A stretch of 43,557 nt of DNA, taken from the NCBI GenBank assembly GCA_035540635.1, contig DATLGH010000047.1, positions 1 to 43,557 of the forward strand, read 5' to 3'. The DNA is from Egibacteraceae bacterium (lineage in GTDB: Bacteria > Actinomycetota > Nitriliruptoria > Euzebyales > Egibacteraceae). Below are positions 26,094-35,246 of this stretch, one piece after another. The first letter of the stretch is position 1. Each line of letters starts with the position of its first letter. The notes under the pieces were generated by a model. That model was not told where the DNA came from and searched no databases. It saw nothing but the letters and a program-made list of their open reading frames with translations. The position numbers were made by a program, and so were the translations under genes.

Positions 26094-27116
26094 ATGGACG
26101 TGGGGATCATCGGAGGGTCGGGGTACGGGGGCGCCGAGCTGCTTCGCCTGCTCGGCAGCCACCCGACCCTGAAGGTCCGCACGGTGGCGGCGCGCACGAG
26201 CGCGGGCCGCGACCTCGCGGAGGTCTTCCCGCATCTCGGCATGAGCGGGCGGCTCGCCCCGTCCGAGCCCGACGCGGTCGCCGGATGCGACGTCGTGTTC
26301 CTCGCCACGCCCCACGAGGCGAGCATGGCCCTGGCGCCCGCCCTGCTCGACCAGGGCGCGGCCGTGGTCGACCTGTCGGGGGCGTTCCGGCTCGATGCCG
26401 CGACCTTCAGCGACTGGTACGGGCTCGCGCACGCCGCTCCCGACCTCGCCCCGGCCGCCTACGGCCTGCCGGAGACGTCGCGCGGCGACCTCGACGGCGC
26501 CCGGCTCGTGGCCAACCCGGGCTGCTATCCCACCGCGGCCCTGCTCGCGCTCTGGCCGCTCGCCGGGCTCGTCGACCCGGCGACGGTCGTCGTCGCCGGC
26601 CTGTCGGGCACGTCAGGCGCCGGCAAGGGCCTGCGCGAGGACCTCCACGTCAGCCACGCGGTGGCGAACGTGAGCCCGTACGCCGCGCCCCGACACCGCC
26701 ACACCCCCGAGATCGAAGCCGGATGGGCCCGCGCGGCACGGCTGCCCGAGCCCGCGCCGGTGAGCTTCACCCCCCACCTCGTGCCTATGGCGCGGGGCCT
26801 GCTCGCCACGGTCTGCGCCGCGCTCACCGACGGGGTGGACCCCGCTGCGGTGCGCGGCGCCTACGCCGACGCCTACGCCGGCGAGCCGTTCGTGACGGTG
26901 CTCCCCGAGGGCGCATGGCCGGCCACCGCCTACGTGTCGGGGGGCAACGCCGCCCATGTCGGCGTGGCGGTGGACCCCCGCACCGGGCGGGTCACGGCCT
27001 CGTGCGCGATCGACAACCTCGGCAAGGGTGCCGCCGGTCAGGCCATCCAGAACGCCAACATCGTGCTCGGCCTGCCGGAGGCCGCCGGTCTCAGCGCCGC
27101 CGGCGTCTACCCGTGA
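26094..27116 (+). CDS. argC: N-acetyl-gamma-glutamyl-phosphate reductase
   Basis: NADPH-dependent reduction of N-acetylglutamyl phosphate to the semialdehyde. It has 340 residues from ATG 26094, with GGAGGAGG five bases upstream. The Rossmann motif is GIIGGSGYGGAELLRLL (4-20). The catalytic cysteine is Cys144 in VANPGCYPTA. GTSGAGKG and the downstream PYAAPRHRHTPEIE histidines match the family. The open frame extends upstream through the promoter, which is why the later ATG is preferred. Its stop overlaps the argJ GTG. Confidence 0.96.
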   Translation: MDVGIIGGSGYGGAELLRLLGSHPTLKVRTVAARTSAGRDLAEVFPHLGMSGRLAPSEPDAVAGCDVVFLATPHEASMALAPALLDQGAAVVDLSGAFRLDAATFSDWYGLAHAAPDLAPAAYGLPETSRGDLDGARLVANPGCYPTAALLALWPLAGLVDPATVVVAGLSGTSGAGKGLREDLHVSHAVANVSPYAAPRHRHTPEIEAGWARAARLPEPAPVSFTPHLVPMARGLLATVCAALTDGVDPAAVRGAYADAYAGEPFVTVLPEGAWPATAYVSGGNAAHVGVAVDPRTGRVTASCAIDNLGKGAAGQAIQNANIVLGLPEAAGLSAAGVYP

Positions 27117-28315
27117 GCGGCCGCCGGTCGCCGGTCGACCTCCCCGGGGGTGTGTGCGCCGTGCCGGAGATCGCCGCGGCCGGGGTCGCCGCCGGCCTGA
27201 AGCCGAGCGGCCGCCTCGACCTCGCGATCGTCGACGCGGGCAGGGTCGTCGCCGCCGCGGCGGTCCAGACCACGAACCAGGTCAAGGCCGCGCCGGTGCT
27301 CCTCACCTCCCGCCACGTGGCCAACGGGCGGGCCCGGGCGGTGCTGCTGAACGCGGGCAGCGCCAACGTCTGCACCGGTCCGGACGGCATGGCGCTCGCC
27401 GAGGAGTCGACCGTCGCGGTCGGGCGCGAGCTCGGGTGCGAGCCGGCGGACGTCCTCGTCTGCTCGACCGGCGTGATCGGGGTCCCGATCCCACGCGGGC
27501 CGTTCCTCGCCGGCATCCCCGCCGCCGCCGCGGCGCGCTCGCGGGACGGCGGCAGCCGGGCTGCGAAGGCCATCATGACGACCGACACGTTCCCGAAGGA
27601 GGCCGCCGTGCGGGTCGAGGACGGGACCGGCACGTGCGTCGTCGGCGGGATGGCGAAGGGCGCCGGCATGCTCGAGCCGACGATGGCGACCATGCTCGCC
27701 GTCGTCACGACCGACGCGCCCGTCCAGGGACCGGTGCTGCGCTCCTGCGTCCGGGAGGTCGTCGCCCACACGTTCGGCCGCGTGAGCGTCGACGCGTGCC
27801 AGTCGACGAACGACGCGGTGGTCGTCCTCGCGACCGGCAGCGCCGCCCGCCCGCCGTCGCTCTCGGCGTTCAAGGACGGGCTCACGGCGGTGTGCGCCCG
27901 CCTGGCCGAGGCGCTCGTGCGCGACGGCGAAGGCGCGCGCAAGCTCGTGCGCCTGCGCGTGACGGGAGCGCGCAGCGAGGCGGACGCCGTCGGCGTCGCC
28001 AGGGCGATCGCGCGCAGCGTCCTCGTGCGGACCGCCATCGCCGGGGCAGACCCCAACTGGGGCCGGATCCTCGCCGCCGCCGGCGCCGGGCCGGTCCCGT
28101 TCGACCCGGCGCGGGTGGCGGTGACCTTCGGCAACGTGACCGTTTGCCGGTTCGGCGTCGTCGCGTCCTTCGACCGGGGGCTCGCGTCACGCGCGTTGTC
28201 CGGGCGCGAGGTCACCGTCACCGTCGACCTGGGGCTGGGGCCGGCCGAAGCCACGCTGCTCACCTGCGACCTCACCCACGACTACGTGACCATCAACGCG
28301 GAGTACACGACATGA
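27113..28315 (+). CDS. argJ: Bifunctional ornithine acetyltransferase / N-acetylglutamate synthase
   Basis: Moves acetyl from N-acetylornithine to glutamate, giving a cyclic arginine pathway. It has 400 residues. The autocatalytic cleavage site is in KGAGMLEPTMATML, with the nucleophile Thr193; ANVCTGPDG, VCSTGVIGVPIP and the C-terminal DPNWGRILAAAGAG are family hallmarks. The GTG start at 27113 overlaps the argC stop. Whether it also makes acetylglutamate from acetyl-CoA cannot be read from sequence; no argA or argE is seen here. Confidence 0.95.
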   Translation: MSGRRSPVDLPGGVCAVPEIAAAGVAAGLKPSGRLDLAIVDAGRVVAAAAVQTTNQVKAAPVLLTSRHVANGRARAVLLNAGSANVCTGPDGMALAEESTVAVGRELGCEPADVLVCSTGVIGVPIPRGPFLAGIPAAAAARSRDGGSRAAKAIMTTDTFPKEAAVRVEDGTGTCVVGGMAKGAGMLEPTMATMLAVVTTDAPVQGPVLRSCVREVVAHTFGRVSVDACQSTNDAVVVLATGSAARPPSLSAFKDGLTAVCARLAEALVRDGEGARKLVRLRVTGARSEADAVGVARAIARSVLVRTAIAGADPNWGRILAAAGAGPVPFDPARVAVTFGNVTVCRFGVVASFDRGLASRALSGREVTVTVDLGLGPAEATLLTCDLTHDYVTINAEYTT

Positions 28316-29283
28316 GCCTGCCGGCGGAGGAGATCGGCCGCGGGACGTCCGGCCACCAGCCCGACCCGGCGTCCGCCGGGTCGCCGGCGGCCCAGCTGAG
28401 CAGCCGCACCCGCCTCGCGCAGGAGAAGGCGCGCGTCCTGAGGGAGGCGCTGCCATGGGTGACGCGCTGGGCCGGCAGCACGGTCGTGGTCAAGTACGGG
28501 GGGCACGTGACCGGTGAGCTGGACGCCGGGCAACCCGTCGACGCGGCCTTCGCCGCCGACATCGCCCTGCTGCGGCGTGTCGGCCTGCGCGTCGTCGTGG
28601 TCCACGGCGGAGGGCCGCAGATCTCGGCGCTCTCACGGCGTCTCGGCCTCGAGCCACGGTTCGTCGACGGTCGCCGCGTCACCGACGAGGCCACGCTCGA
28701 GGTGGTGAGGATGGTCCTGCTCGGCCAGGTCAACCCACGCCTCGTCGGCCTCATCAACGCTGCGGGGGCGCCGGCCGTCGGCGTGTCGGGAACCGACGCC
28801 GGCCTGCTCGGCGTGCGGCCGGCCGACCCGGCGCTCGGCGCCGTCGGGGAGGTCGAGCGGGTCGACACGACCGTGCTCGACGGCCTGCTCGACAACGGTG
28901 CGGTACCCGTCGTCGCGACGGTCGGGCGCGGGCCGGGCGGGGAGGAGCGCAACGTCAACGCCGACACGGCGGCAGGCGCGGTCGCGGCGGCGCTCGGCGC
29001 CGACAAGCTCATCTACCTCACGAACGTGCCCGGCCTCTACGAGCACTTCGGGACCGGGGACCAGGCGCTGCTCAGCGAGGTCGAGCCCGCGAGGCTGCGC
29101 GAGATGCTCGACACGAGGGAGCTCCACGCAGGCATGGTGCCGAAGGTCGAGAGCATGCTCGCCGCGCTCGAGGGGGGCGTCGACCGCGCCTACCTGCTCG
29201 ACGGGCGCATCGAGCACGCGCTGCTTCTCGAGATCTTCACCGACGAGGGCATCGGCACCCAGGTATCGAAGGAAGCCTCATGA
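28312..29283 (+). CDS. argB: Acetylglutamate kinase
   Basis: Phosphorylates N-acetylglutamate. It has 323 residues, longer than the usual ~290 because of a low-complexity N-terminal extension of about 30 residues. The core has VVVKYGGHV (the usual form is KYGGNAM, so His replaces Asn), VVVHGGGPQI, the arginine-related loop after FVDGRRVTD, NADTAAGAVAAAL and a C-terminal GGMVPKV-like stretch reading HAGMVPKVES. An N-terminal helix before the kinase core is typical of arginine-inhibited hexameric forms, so feedback inhibition by arginine is likely. ATG overlaps the argJ stop. Confidence 0.94.
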   Translation: MSLPAEEIGRGTSGHQPDPASAGSPAAQLSSRTRLAQEKARVLREALPWVTRWAGSTVVVKYGGHVTGELDAGQPVDAAFAADIALLRRVGLRVVVVHGGGPQISALSRRLGLEPRFVDGRRVTDEATLEVVRMVLLGQVNPRLVGLINAAGAPAVGVSGTDAGLLGVRPADPALGAVGEVERVDTTVLDGLLDNGAVPVVATVGRGPGGEERNVNADTAAGAVAAALGADKLIYLTNVPGLYEHFGTGDQALLSEVEPARLREMLDTRELHAGMVPKVESMLAALEGGVDRAYLLDGRIEHALLLEIFTDEGIGTQVSKEAS

Positions 29284-30530
29284 CGAGCGTGCAGTCCCGC
29301 GAGGCGGCGGCCCTGATCGGCACCTACCGGCGCTTTCCCGTGGAGTTCGTCGCAGGCCAGGGTCCATGGCTGACCGACGCCGACGGCGCTCGCTACCTCG
29401 ACTTCCTGTCCGGCCTCGCGGTGACCTCCCTCGGGCACGCCCATCCCGCGGTGGCCGACGCGGTCGCCGCCCAGGCGCGCCGGCTCGTGCACACGTCGAA
29501 CCTCTACTACACCGAGCTGCAGGTGCGCCTGGCCGAGCGCCTCCACGCGACGCTCGGCTGGGTCGACGCGAAGGCGTTCTTCGCCAACTCCGGCGCCGAG
29601 GCGAACGAGGCGGCGCTGAAGCTCGCCCGGCGCCACGGCAAGCACCAGGATCCCGACAAGGTCGAGGTGGTCGCGCTGTCGGGCAGCTTCCACGGGCGCA
29701 CGCTCGCGACCCTCGCGGTGACGGGGAGCCCTGCGAAGCACGAACCGTTCGCCCCGCTGGGCGACTGGGTCACGCACGTGCCCTACGACGACCCCGACGC
29801 GCTCGACGCCGCCGTCGGCGAGCGGACGAGCGCCGTGCTGCTCGAGGCGGTCCAGGGAGAGGGCGGCGTGCGGGTCGTTCCCGACGCCGTGTGGCGGGCG
29901 GCCCGCTCGGCGTGCGACCGCGTCGGCGCACTACTCGTCGCCGACGAGGTCCAGACCGGCCTCGGGCGGCTCGGCGCCTGGTACGGCTGGCAGACCACGA
30001 GGGCCGAGGCGTCGGCGCACGGGCCACCGGACGCGGAGCCGCTGCCCGTCGTGCCCGACGTCGTCACGCTCGCGAAGGCCCTCGCGAACGGCCTTCCGAT
30101 CGGCGCGATGATCGCGCGCGGCGACGGGGCCAAGGCGCTCGGCCCCGGCGAGCATGCGACCACCTTCGGTGGGGGACCGGTCGTGTGCGCAGCGGCCCTC
30201 GCCGTCCTCGACACGATCGAACGGGAAGGCCTCGTCGCGCGCGCCGCCACCCTCGGGGCGTTGCTCGCGAGCCGGCTCAGCGCGCTCGTCGACACCGCAC
30301 CCCTCGCAGCGGCGGTGCGCGGGCGGGGCCTGCTCCAGGCGCTGGTCCTCGACCGCCCCGTGGCGGCCGAGGTCACCGCGGCTGCGCTGCGCCGCCGCCT
30401 CGTCGTCAACTGCGTCGCCCCCGACGCGGTTCGCCTCGCCCCGCCGTTCGTGATCGACGAGGCCGATGTCGACGAGATGGCGACGCGGCTCGGCGCCGCG
30501 CTCGCCGACGTGTCACGGGAGACGGGGTGA
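29280..30530 (+). CDS. argD: Acetylornithine aminotransferase
   Basis: PLP enzyme converting N-acetylglutamate semialdehyde to N-acetylornithine. It has 416 residues. The cofactor lysine is Lys266 in TLAKALANGLPIGA; Asp222 in VADEVQTGLGR contacts the pyridine nitrogen. FFANSGAEANEAALKLAR and FHGRTLATLAVTG are family motifs. About 20 extra residues (ASAHGPPDAEPLP area, 243-256) lie between the aspartate and lysine motifs. ATG overlaps the argB stop, and its own stop overlaps the GTG of the receiver gene. Confidence 0.94.
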   Translation: MTSVQSREAAALIGTYRRFPVEFVAGQGPWLTDADGARYLDFLSGLAVTSLGHAHPAVADAVAAQARRLVHTSNLYYTELQVRLAERLHATLGWVDAKAFFANSGAEANEAALKLARRHGKHQDPDKVEVVALSGSFHGRTLATLAVTGSPAKHEPFAPLGDWVTHVPYDDPDALDAAVGERTSAVLLEAVQGEGGVRVVPDAVWRAARSACDRVGALLVADEVQTGLGRLGAWYGWQTTRAEASAHGPPDAEPLPVVPDVVTLAKALANGLPIGAMIARGDGAKALGPGEHATTFGGGPVVCAAALAVLDTIEREGLVARAATLGALLASRLSALVDTAPLAAAVRGRGLLQALVLDRPVAAEVTAAALRRRLVVNCVAPDAVRLAPPFVIDEADVDEMATRLGAALADVSRETG

Positions 30531-30943
30531 ACGCGCCGCCGCACCGCGGCGGTCCCGCCCGCCGGGAGGACCCGCCCCTCGTGCTGGTCGTGGAGGACGA
30601 CAAGGGGGTGCGCGAGCTGCTCGAGATCGTGCTGTCCGGGGAGGGCTTCGAGGTCCACACCGCCCGCGACGGGCTCGAGGGACTGCTCAAGGTCCGCATG
30701 CTCGACCCCGCGGCACTCGTCCTGGACATCATGATGCCCGACATCGGGGGCCTGCGGGTCCTCGACCAGCTGGCCGCCGAGCACGCCGGGACGCCCGTCA
30801 TCGTGGTCACCGGCGCTGCCGAGGCGGCCGACGTCGCCCGTGAACGCCTCGGCAAGGCGAACGTGTTCGTCAAGCCGTTCGACATCGACCTGCTCGTCGA
30901 GCGGATCCGGGCGGTCGCGAGCAGCCCGGGGGCGACCTCGTGA
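30527..30943 (+). CDS. Receiver-only response regulator inside the arginine operon
   Basis: 138 residues forming a single CheY-like receiver with no DNA-binding or enzyme output domain. The acidic pocket is Glu23-Asp24-Asp25, the phospho-acceptor Asp67 in LVLDIMMPD, with Thr95 and Lys116 (VKPFD) completing the active site. The N-terminal 17 residues are disordered-looking. It starts at a GTG overlapping the argD stop, and its TGA overlaps the argF GTG, so it is a full member of the operon. Its kinase is not adjacent; the PAS histidine kinase at 21359-22462 is the only one in the window. Its target is unknown. Confidence 0.9.
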   Translation: MNAPPHRGGPARREDPPLVLVVEDDKGVRELLEIVLSGEGFEVHTARDGLEGLLKVRMLDPAALVLDIMMPDIGGLRVLDQLAAEHAGTPVIVVTGAAEAADVARERLGKANVFVKPFDIDLLVERIRAVASSPGATS

Positions 30944-31863
30944 CGAAGCGCGACTTCCTCACCGTCGATGCCCTGACGCCCGCCGAGCTCACCTGCCTGC
31001 TCGACGAGGCCGACCGGCTCAAGGCGCAGCGGGCGCACCGCCGCGACCTCGCGGGGCTGGCGGTCGGCATGCTGTTCGAGAAGCCGTCCACCCGGAGCCG
31101 GGTGTCCTTCGAGGTGGCGGTCACCGAGCTCGGAGGCCATGCCGTCGTGCTGAGTGGCGGCGACCTCCAGCTCGGGCGCGGCGAGACCGTCGAGGACACC
31201 GCGCGGGTGCTGTCGCGCTACCTCCACGCGCTCGTCGTCCGCACGTTCGCCCAGTCCCGCCTGGAGGCCCTCGCGGCGAGTGGCTCCATCCCCGTCGTCA
31301 ACGCCCTGTCGGACTTCTCCCACCCCTGCCAGGCGCTCGCCGACCTGCAGACCATCCGGGAACGCAAGGGCCGCCTCGCGGGGGTGCGCCTCGCCTACCT
31401 CGGCGACGGCAACAACGTCGCGAACTCGCTGCTGCTCGCCGGCGCCATGACGGGGATGCGGGTCGCGATGGGGTGCCCCCCCGGCTACGCGCCGATCCCC
31501 CAGGTCGTCACCGCGGCACAGACCCTCGCCGCGGAGAGCGGCGGGGAGATCGTCGTGACGGCCGACCCGCTCGCGGCCGCCGACGGCGCCGACGCCGTCT
31601 ACACCGACGTGTGGGCCTCGATGGGCCAGGAGGCCGAACGGGACGCCCGCCGGCTCATGTTCCACCCGTTCCAGGTGAGCCGGCACGTGATGGAGGTCGC
31701 CGACCCCGACGCCATCGTCCTTCACTGCCTGCCCGCGCATCGCGGCGAGGAGATCACCGCGGAGGTCCTCGACGGCCCGCAGAGCGCCGTGTGGGACCAG
31801 GCGGAGAACCGTCTGCACACCCAGAAGGCCCTGCTCGCCCTCCTCGTCGGGAGCAGCCGGTGA
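30940..31863 (+). CDS. argF: Ornithine carbamoyltransferase
   Basis: Makes citrulline from ornithine and carbamoyl phosphate. It has 307 residues. The carbamoyl-phosphate loop reads EKPSTRSRVSFEVA (Ser50-Thr51-Arg52-Ser53-Arg54, where STRTR is the common form). HPCQALADL follows, and the C-terminal HCLPAHRGEEI supplies the ornithine-binding HCLP. The GTG start at 30940 overlaps the receiver gene stop. It competes with the pyrimidine branch for the product of CarAB. Confidence 0.96.
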   Translation: MTKRDFLTVDALTPAELTCLLDEADRLKAQRAHRRDLAGLAVGMLFEKPSTRSRVSFEVAVTELGGHAVVLSGGDLQLGRGETVEDTARVLSRYLHALVVRTFAQSRLEALAASGSIPVVNALSDFSHPCQALADLQTIRERKGRLAGVRLAYLGDGNNVANSLLLAGAMTGMRVAMGCPPGYAPIPQVVTAAQTLAAESGGEIVVTADPLAAADGADAVYTDVWASMGQEAERDARRLMFHPFQVSRHVMEVADPDAIVLHCLPAHRGEEITAEVLDGPQSAVWDQAENRLHTQKALLALLVGSSR

Positions 31864-32302
31864 CGGCCCGCGAGCGGCGCCGCCAGCTCATCCGCGAGCT
31901 CGTGTCCCGCTACGAGATCGGCTCCCAGAGCGCGCTCGTCGCGCTGCTCGCCGAGCAGGGGGTCGACGCCACCCAGGCAACCGTCAGCCGCGACCTCGAC
32001 GAGCTCGGCATCGGCAAGGTGCGCGGCGCCGACGGCAGGGTCGCCTACGCCCTGCCGGAACCCGGCGGGCTCGCCCAGATCCTCCGGCAGTTCGTCGCCT
32101 CCGTGGACGCGAGCGGCAACCTCGCCGTGGTCCGCACCCCGCCGGGCGCGGCGAGCGCGGTGGCGAGCGCCATCGACGGGGCGGCGCTGCCCGGCGTGCT
32201 CGCCACCGTCCAGGGCGACGACACCCTGCTCGTCGTCGCGGCAGAGGGCACGAGCGGGAGAACCGTCGCCGACCGCTTGACCGCGATCAAGGAGAGCCGA
32301 GC

Positions 32303-32306
<4 letters not shown>
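31860..32306 (+). CDS. argR: Arginine repressor ArgR
   Basis: 148 residues. The N-terminal winged helix-turn-helix has LLAEQGVDATQATVSRDLDELG (within residues 30-50), the ArgR DNA-recognition helix. The C-terminal domain, which binds arginine and forms hexamers, has the VQGDDTLLVVA motif (Gly119-Asp120-Asp121). The GTG start at 31860 overlaps the argF stop. It very probably represses its own operon at the ARG box before argC. Confidence 0.95.
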
Positions 32307-33553
<1,247 letters not shown>

Positions 33554-33706
33554 CCGTCGTGCTCGTGCTGTGGCGGTCGCGGCTCGCCGCTGGACCCGCC
33601 GCGGCGGTCACGACCCGGCTCCGGACCACTCACCCGCCCACCCTCCAGGGTCCTGCGCCGAGCCGCGACCGCTTCCGCCGCCGTGACCGCAAGCGCCGGT
33701 CGTGCC

Positions 33707-35086
33707 ATGGCTGAGGGGCGGCTGTGGGGTGGGCGGTTCGGTGAGGAGCCGGATGCGGCGGCGTGGCGGCTCGGCCGGTCGGTCCACTTCGACGCGCGCC
33801 TGTGGCCCTACGACCTCGCCGGGTCGCGTGCGCACGCCGACGAGCTGCGGCGCCTCGGGCTCCTCGGGGAGGACGATCACGCCGCAGTCCGTACGGCGCT
33901 CGACACCGTCGCCGCCGAGTTCGCGGGCGGGGCGTTCGCCTTCCTCGACGGCGACGAGGACCTGCACGGCGCGATCGAGCGGCGCCTCGTCGAGCTGACC
34001 GGCGAGGCCGGGGGCCGCCTGCGCGCCGGTCGCAGCCGCAACGACCAGATCGCGAGCGACCTTCGCCTGTACTGCCGTGACGCGGGGGCGGGCGTGGTCG
34101 CGGGCATCCGCGGGCTGCAGACCACCCTCGTCGACCGGGCGGACGGGGTGCTCGACTGGCTCGCGCCGGGGTTCACGCACCTGCAGCGCGCACAGCCGGT
34201 CACGCTCGCGCACCACCTGCTCGCCCATGCCTGGGCGCTCGACCGCGACGCGGGACGGGTGGCCGACGCCCTTGCCCGCGCCGACGCGTCGACGCTGGGC
34301 GCGGGCGCCCTCGCCGGGGTGACGCTCGGGCTGGACCCGGCGCGGTACGCGGTGGCGCTCGGCTTCTCCCGGTCGGCGGCCAACTCGATGGACGCCGTGG
34401 CCGACCGCGACTTCGTCGTCGAGCTCCTCGCCGCGTTCGCCCTGCTCGGCGTCCACCTGTCGCGCCTGGGGGAGGAGGTCGTGCTGTGGAGCTCCGCGGA
34501 GTTCGGCTGGGCCCGCGTCGGTGACGCCTTCTCGACCGGCAGCTCGATCATGCCGCAGAAGCGCAACCCCGATGTCGCCGAGCTCGTCCGCGGCAAGACC
34601 GGCCGGCTCGTCGGTGACCTCGTCAGCCTCCTGGTCACCCTGAAGGGGCTGCCGCTCGCCTACAACCGCGACCTCCAGGAGGACAAGGAGCCTCTGTTCG
34701 ACGCGGTCGACACGCTCGACGTCGCCCTGCCGGCCATGGCCGGAACCGTGGCCTCGCTCGTGTTCGACCGCGACCGCCTGGCCGCCACGGCGGCCGGCGG
34801 GTTCGCCCTGGCCACCGACCTCGCCGAGGAGCTCGTCCGCCGGGGCGTCCCGTTCCGCGCCGCGCACGAGCAGGTCGGGCGCCTCGTCGCCGCGTGCGAG
34901 CGGCGTGGCGTCGACGTGGCCGACCTCGGCCACGAGGAGCTCGCCGCCGCCCTCCCGGCGCTCGGTGACGCCCCGCCGGACCTCACCGACCCCCGGGCGG
35001 CCGTGGCTCGGCGCGCGGCGAGCCTCGGCCCCGCCCCGCAGCGGGTCCGTGAGCAGGCGAGGCTCTTGCGCGCGCGACTGGCGTGA
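33707..35086 (+). CDS. argH: Argininosuccinate lyase
   Basis: Splits argininosuccinate to arginine and fumarate. It has 459 residues from ATG 33707, starting MAEGRLWGGRFGE. Fumarase-superfamily signatures are GRSRNDQIASDLRLY (109 onward), THLQRAQPV with His158, and GSSIMPQKRNPD (278-289), which carries the catalytic serine and lysine. An in-frame GTG at 33683 would add eight residues; neither start has a good ribosome binding site. Unlike the preceding genes it is not overlapped, so it may have its own control. Confidence 0.95.
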   Translation: MAEGRLWGGRFGEEPDAAAWRLGRSVHFDARLWPYDLAGSRAHADELRRLGLLGEDDHAAVRTALDTVAAEFAGGAFAFLDGDEDLHGAIERRLVELTGEAGGRLRAGRSRNDQIASDLRLYCRDAGAGVVAGIRGLQTTLVDRADGVLDWLAPGFTHLQRAQPVTLAHHLLAHAWALDRDAGRVADALARADASTLGAGALAGVTLGLDPARYAVALGFSRSAANSMDAVADRDFVVELLAAFALLGVHLSRLGEEVVLWSSAEFGWARVGDAFSTGSSIMPQKRNPDVAELVRGKTGRLVGDLVSLLVTLKGLPLAYNRDLQEDKEPLFDAVDTLDVALPAMAGTVASLVFDRDRLAATAAGGFALATDLAEELVRRGVPFRAAHEQVGRLVAACERRGVDVADLGHEELAAALPALGDAPPDLTDPRAAVARRAASLGPAPQRVREQARLLRARLA

Positions 35087-35087
35087 A

Positions 35088-35125
35088 CGGAAGTTCCCCC
35101 GGACGGGGGCAGTAGGGATGTTCCG
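35088..35125 (+). terminator. Hairpin after argH, possible terminator
   Basis: CCCCC-GGAC-GGGGG (35096-35109) is nested inside CGGAA (35088-35092) / TTCCG (35121-35125). It starts 2 nt after the argH stop. There is no T-run, so termination may be weak or Rho-assisted; it marks the end of the arginine block. Confidence 0.4.
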
Positions 35126-35147
35126 CCTCCCGGTATGCTCGTAGGTT
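35121..35147 (+). promoter_or_regulatory. Weak promoter candidate for the MFS exporter
   Basis: TTCCGC (35121-35126) and TAGGTT (35142-35147) are 15 bases apart. TATGCT at 35134-35139 is an alternative -10. Either would make a leader of about 50-60 nt before the short upstream ORF. Confidence 0.35.
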
Positions 35148-35204
35148 ACGGAAGCGTTGCCGATGGCAGCCGCGTGGCGACAGGCTGAAAGGAAACCACT
35201 GGCC

Positions 35205-35246
35205 GTGCACACGCTGTGCCAGGGCCGACCCCCGGGACCCGCGTGA
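35205..35246 (+). CDS. Possible leader peptide overlapping the MFS gene start
   Basis: A 13-codon ORF, MHTLCQGRPPGPA, begins at a GTG 11 nt after AAAGGA (35188-35193), the only good Shine-Dalgarno here. Its TGA overlaps the GTG of the exporter (GTGA at 35243-35246). It contains Pro-Pro-Gly, a known ribosome-slowing motif relieved by EF-P. An in-frame ATG at 35163 would lengthen it to 27 codons. It may couple or attenuate exporter translation. Expression is unproven. Confidence 0.4.
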   Translation: MHTLCQGRPPGPA

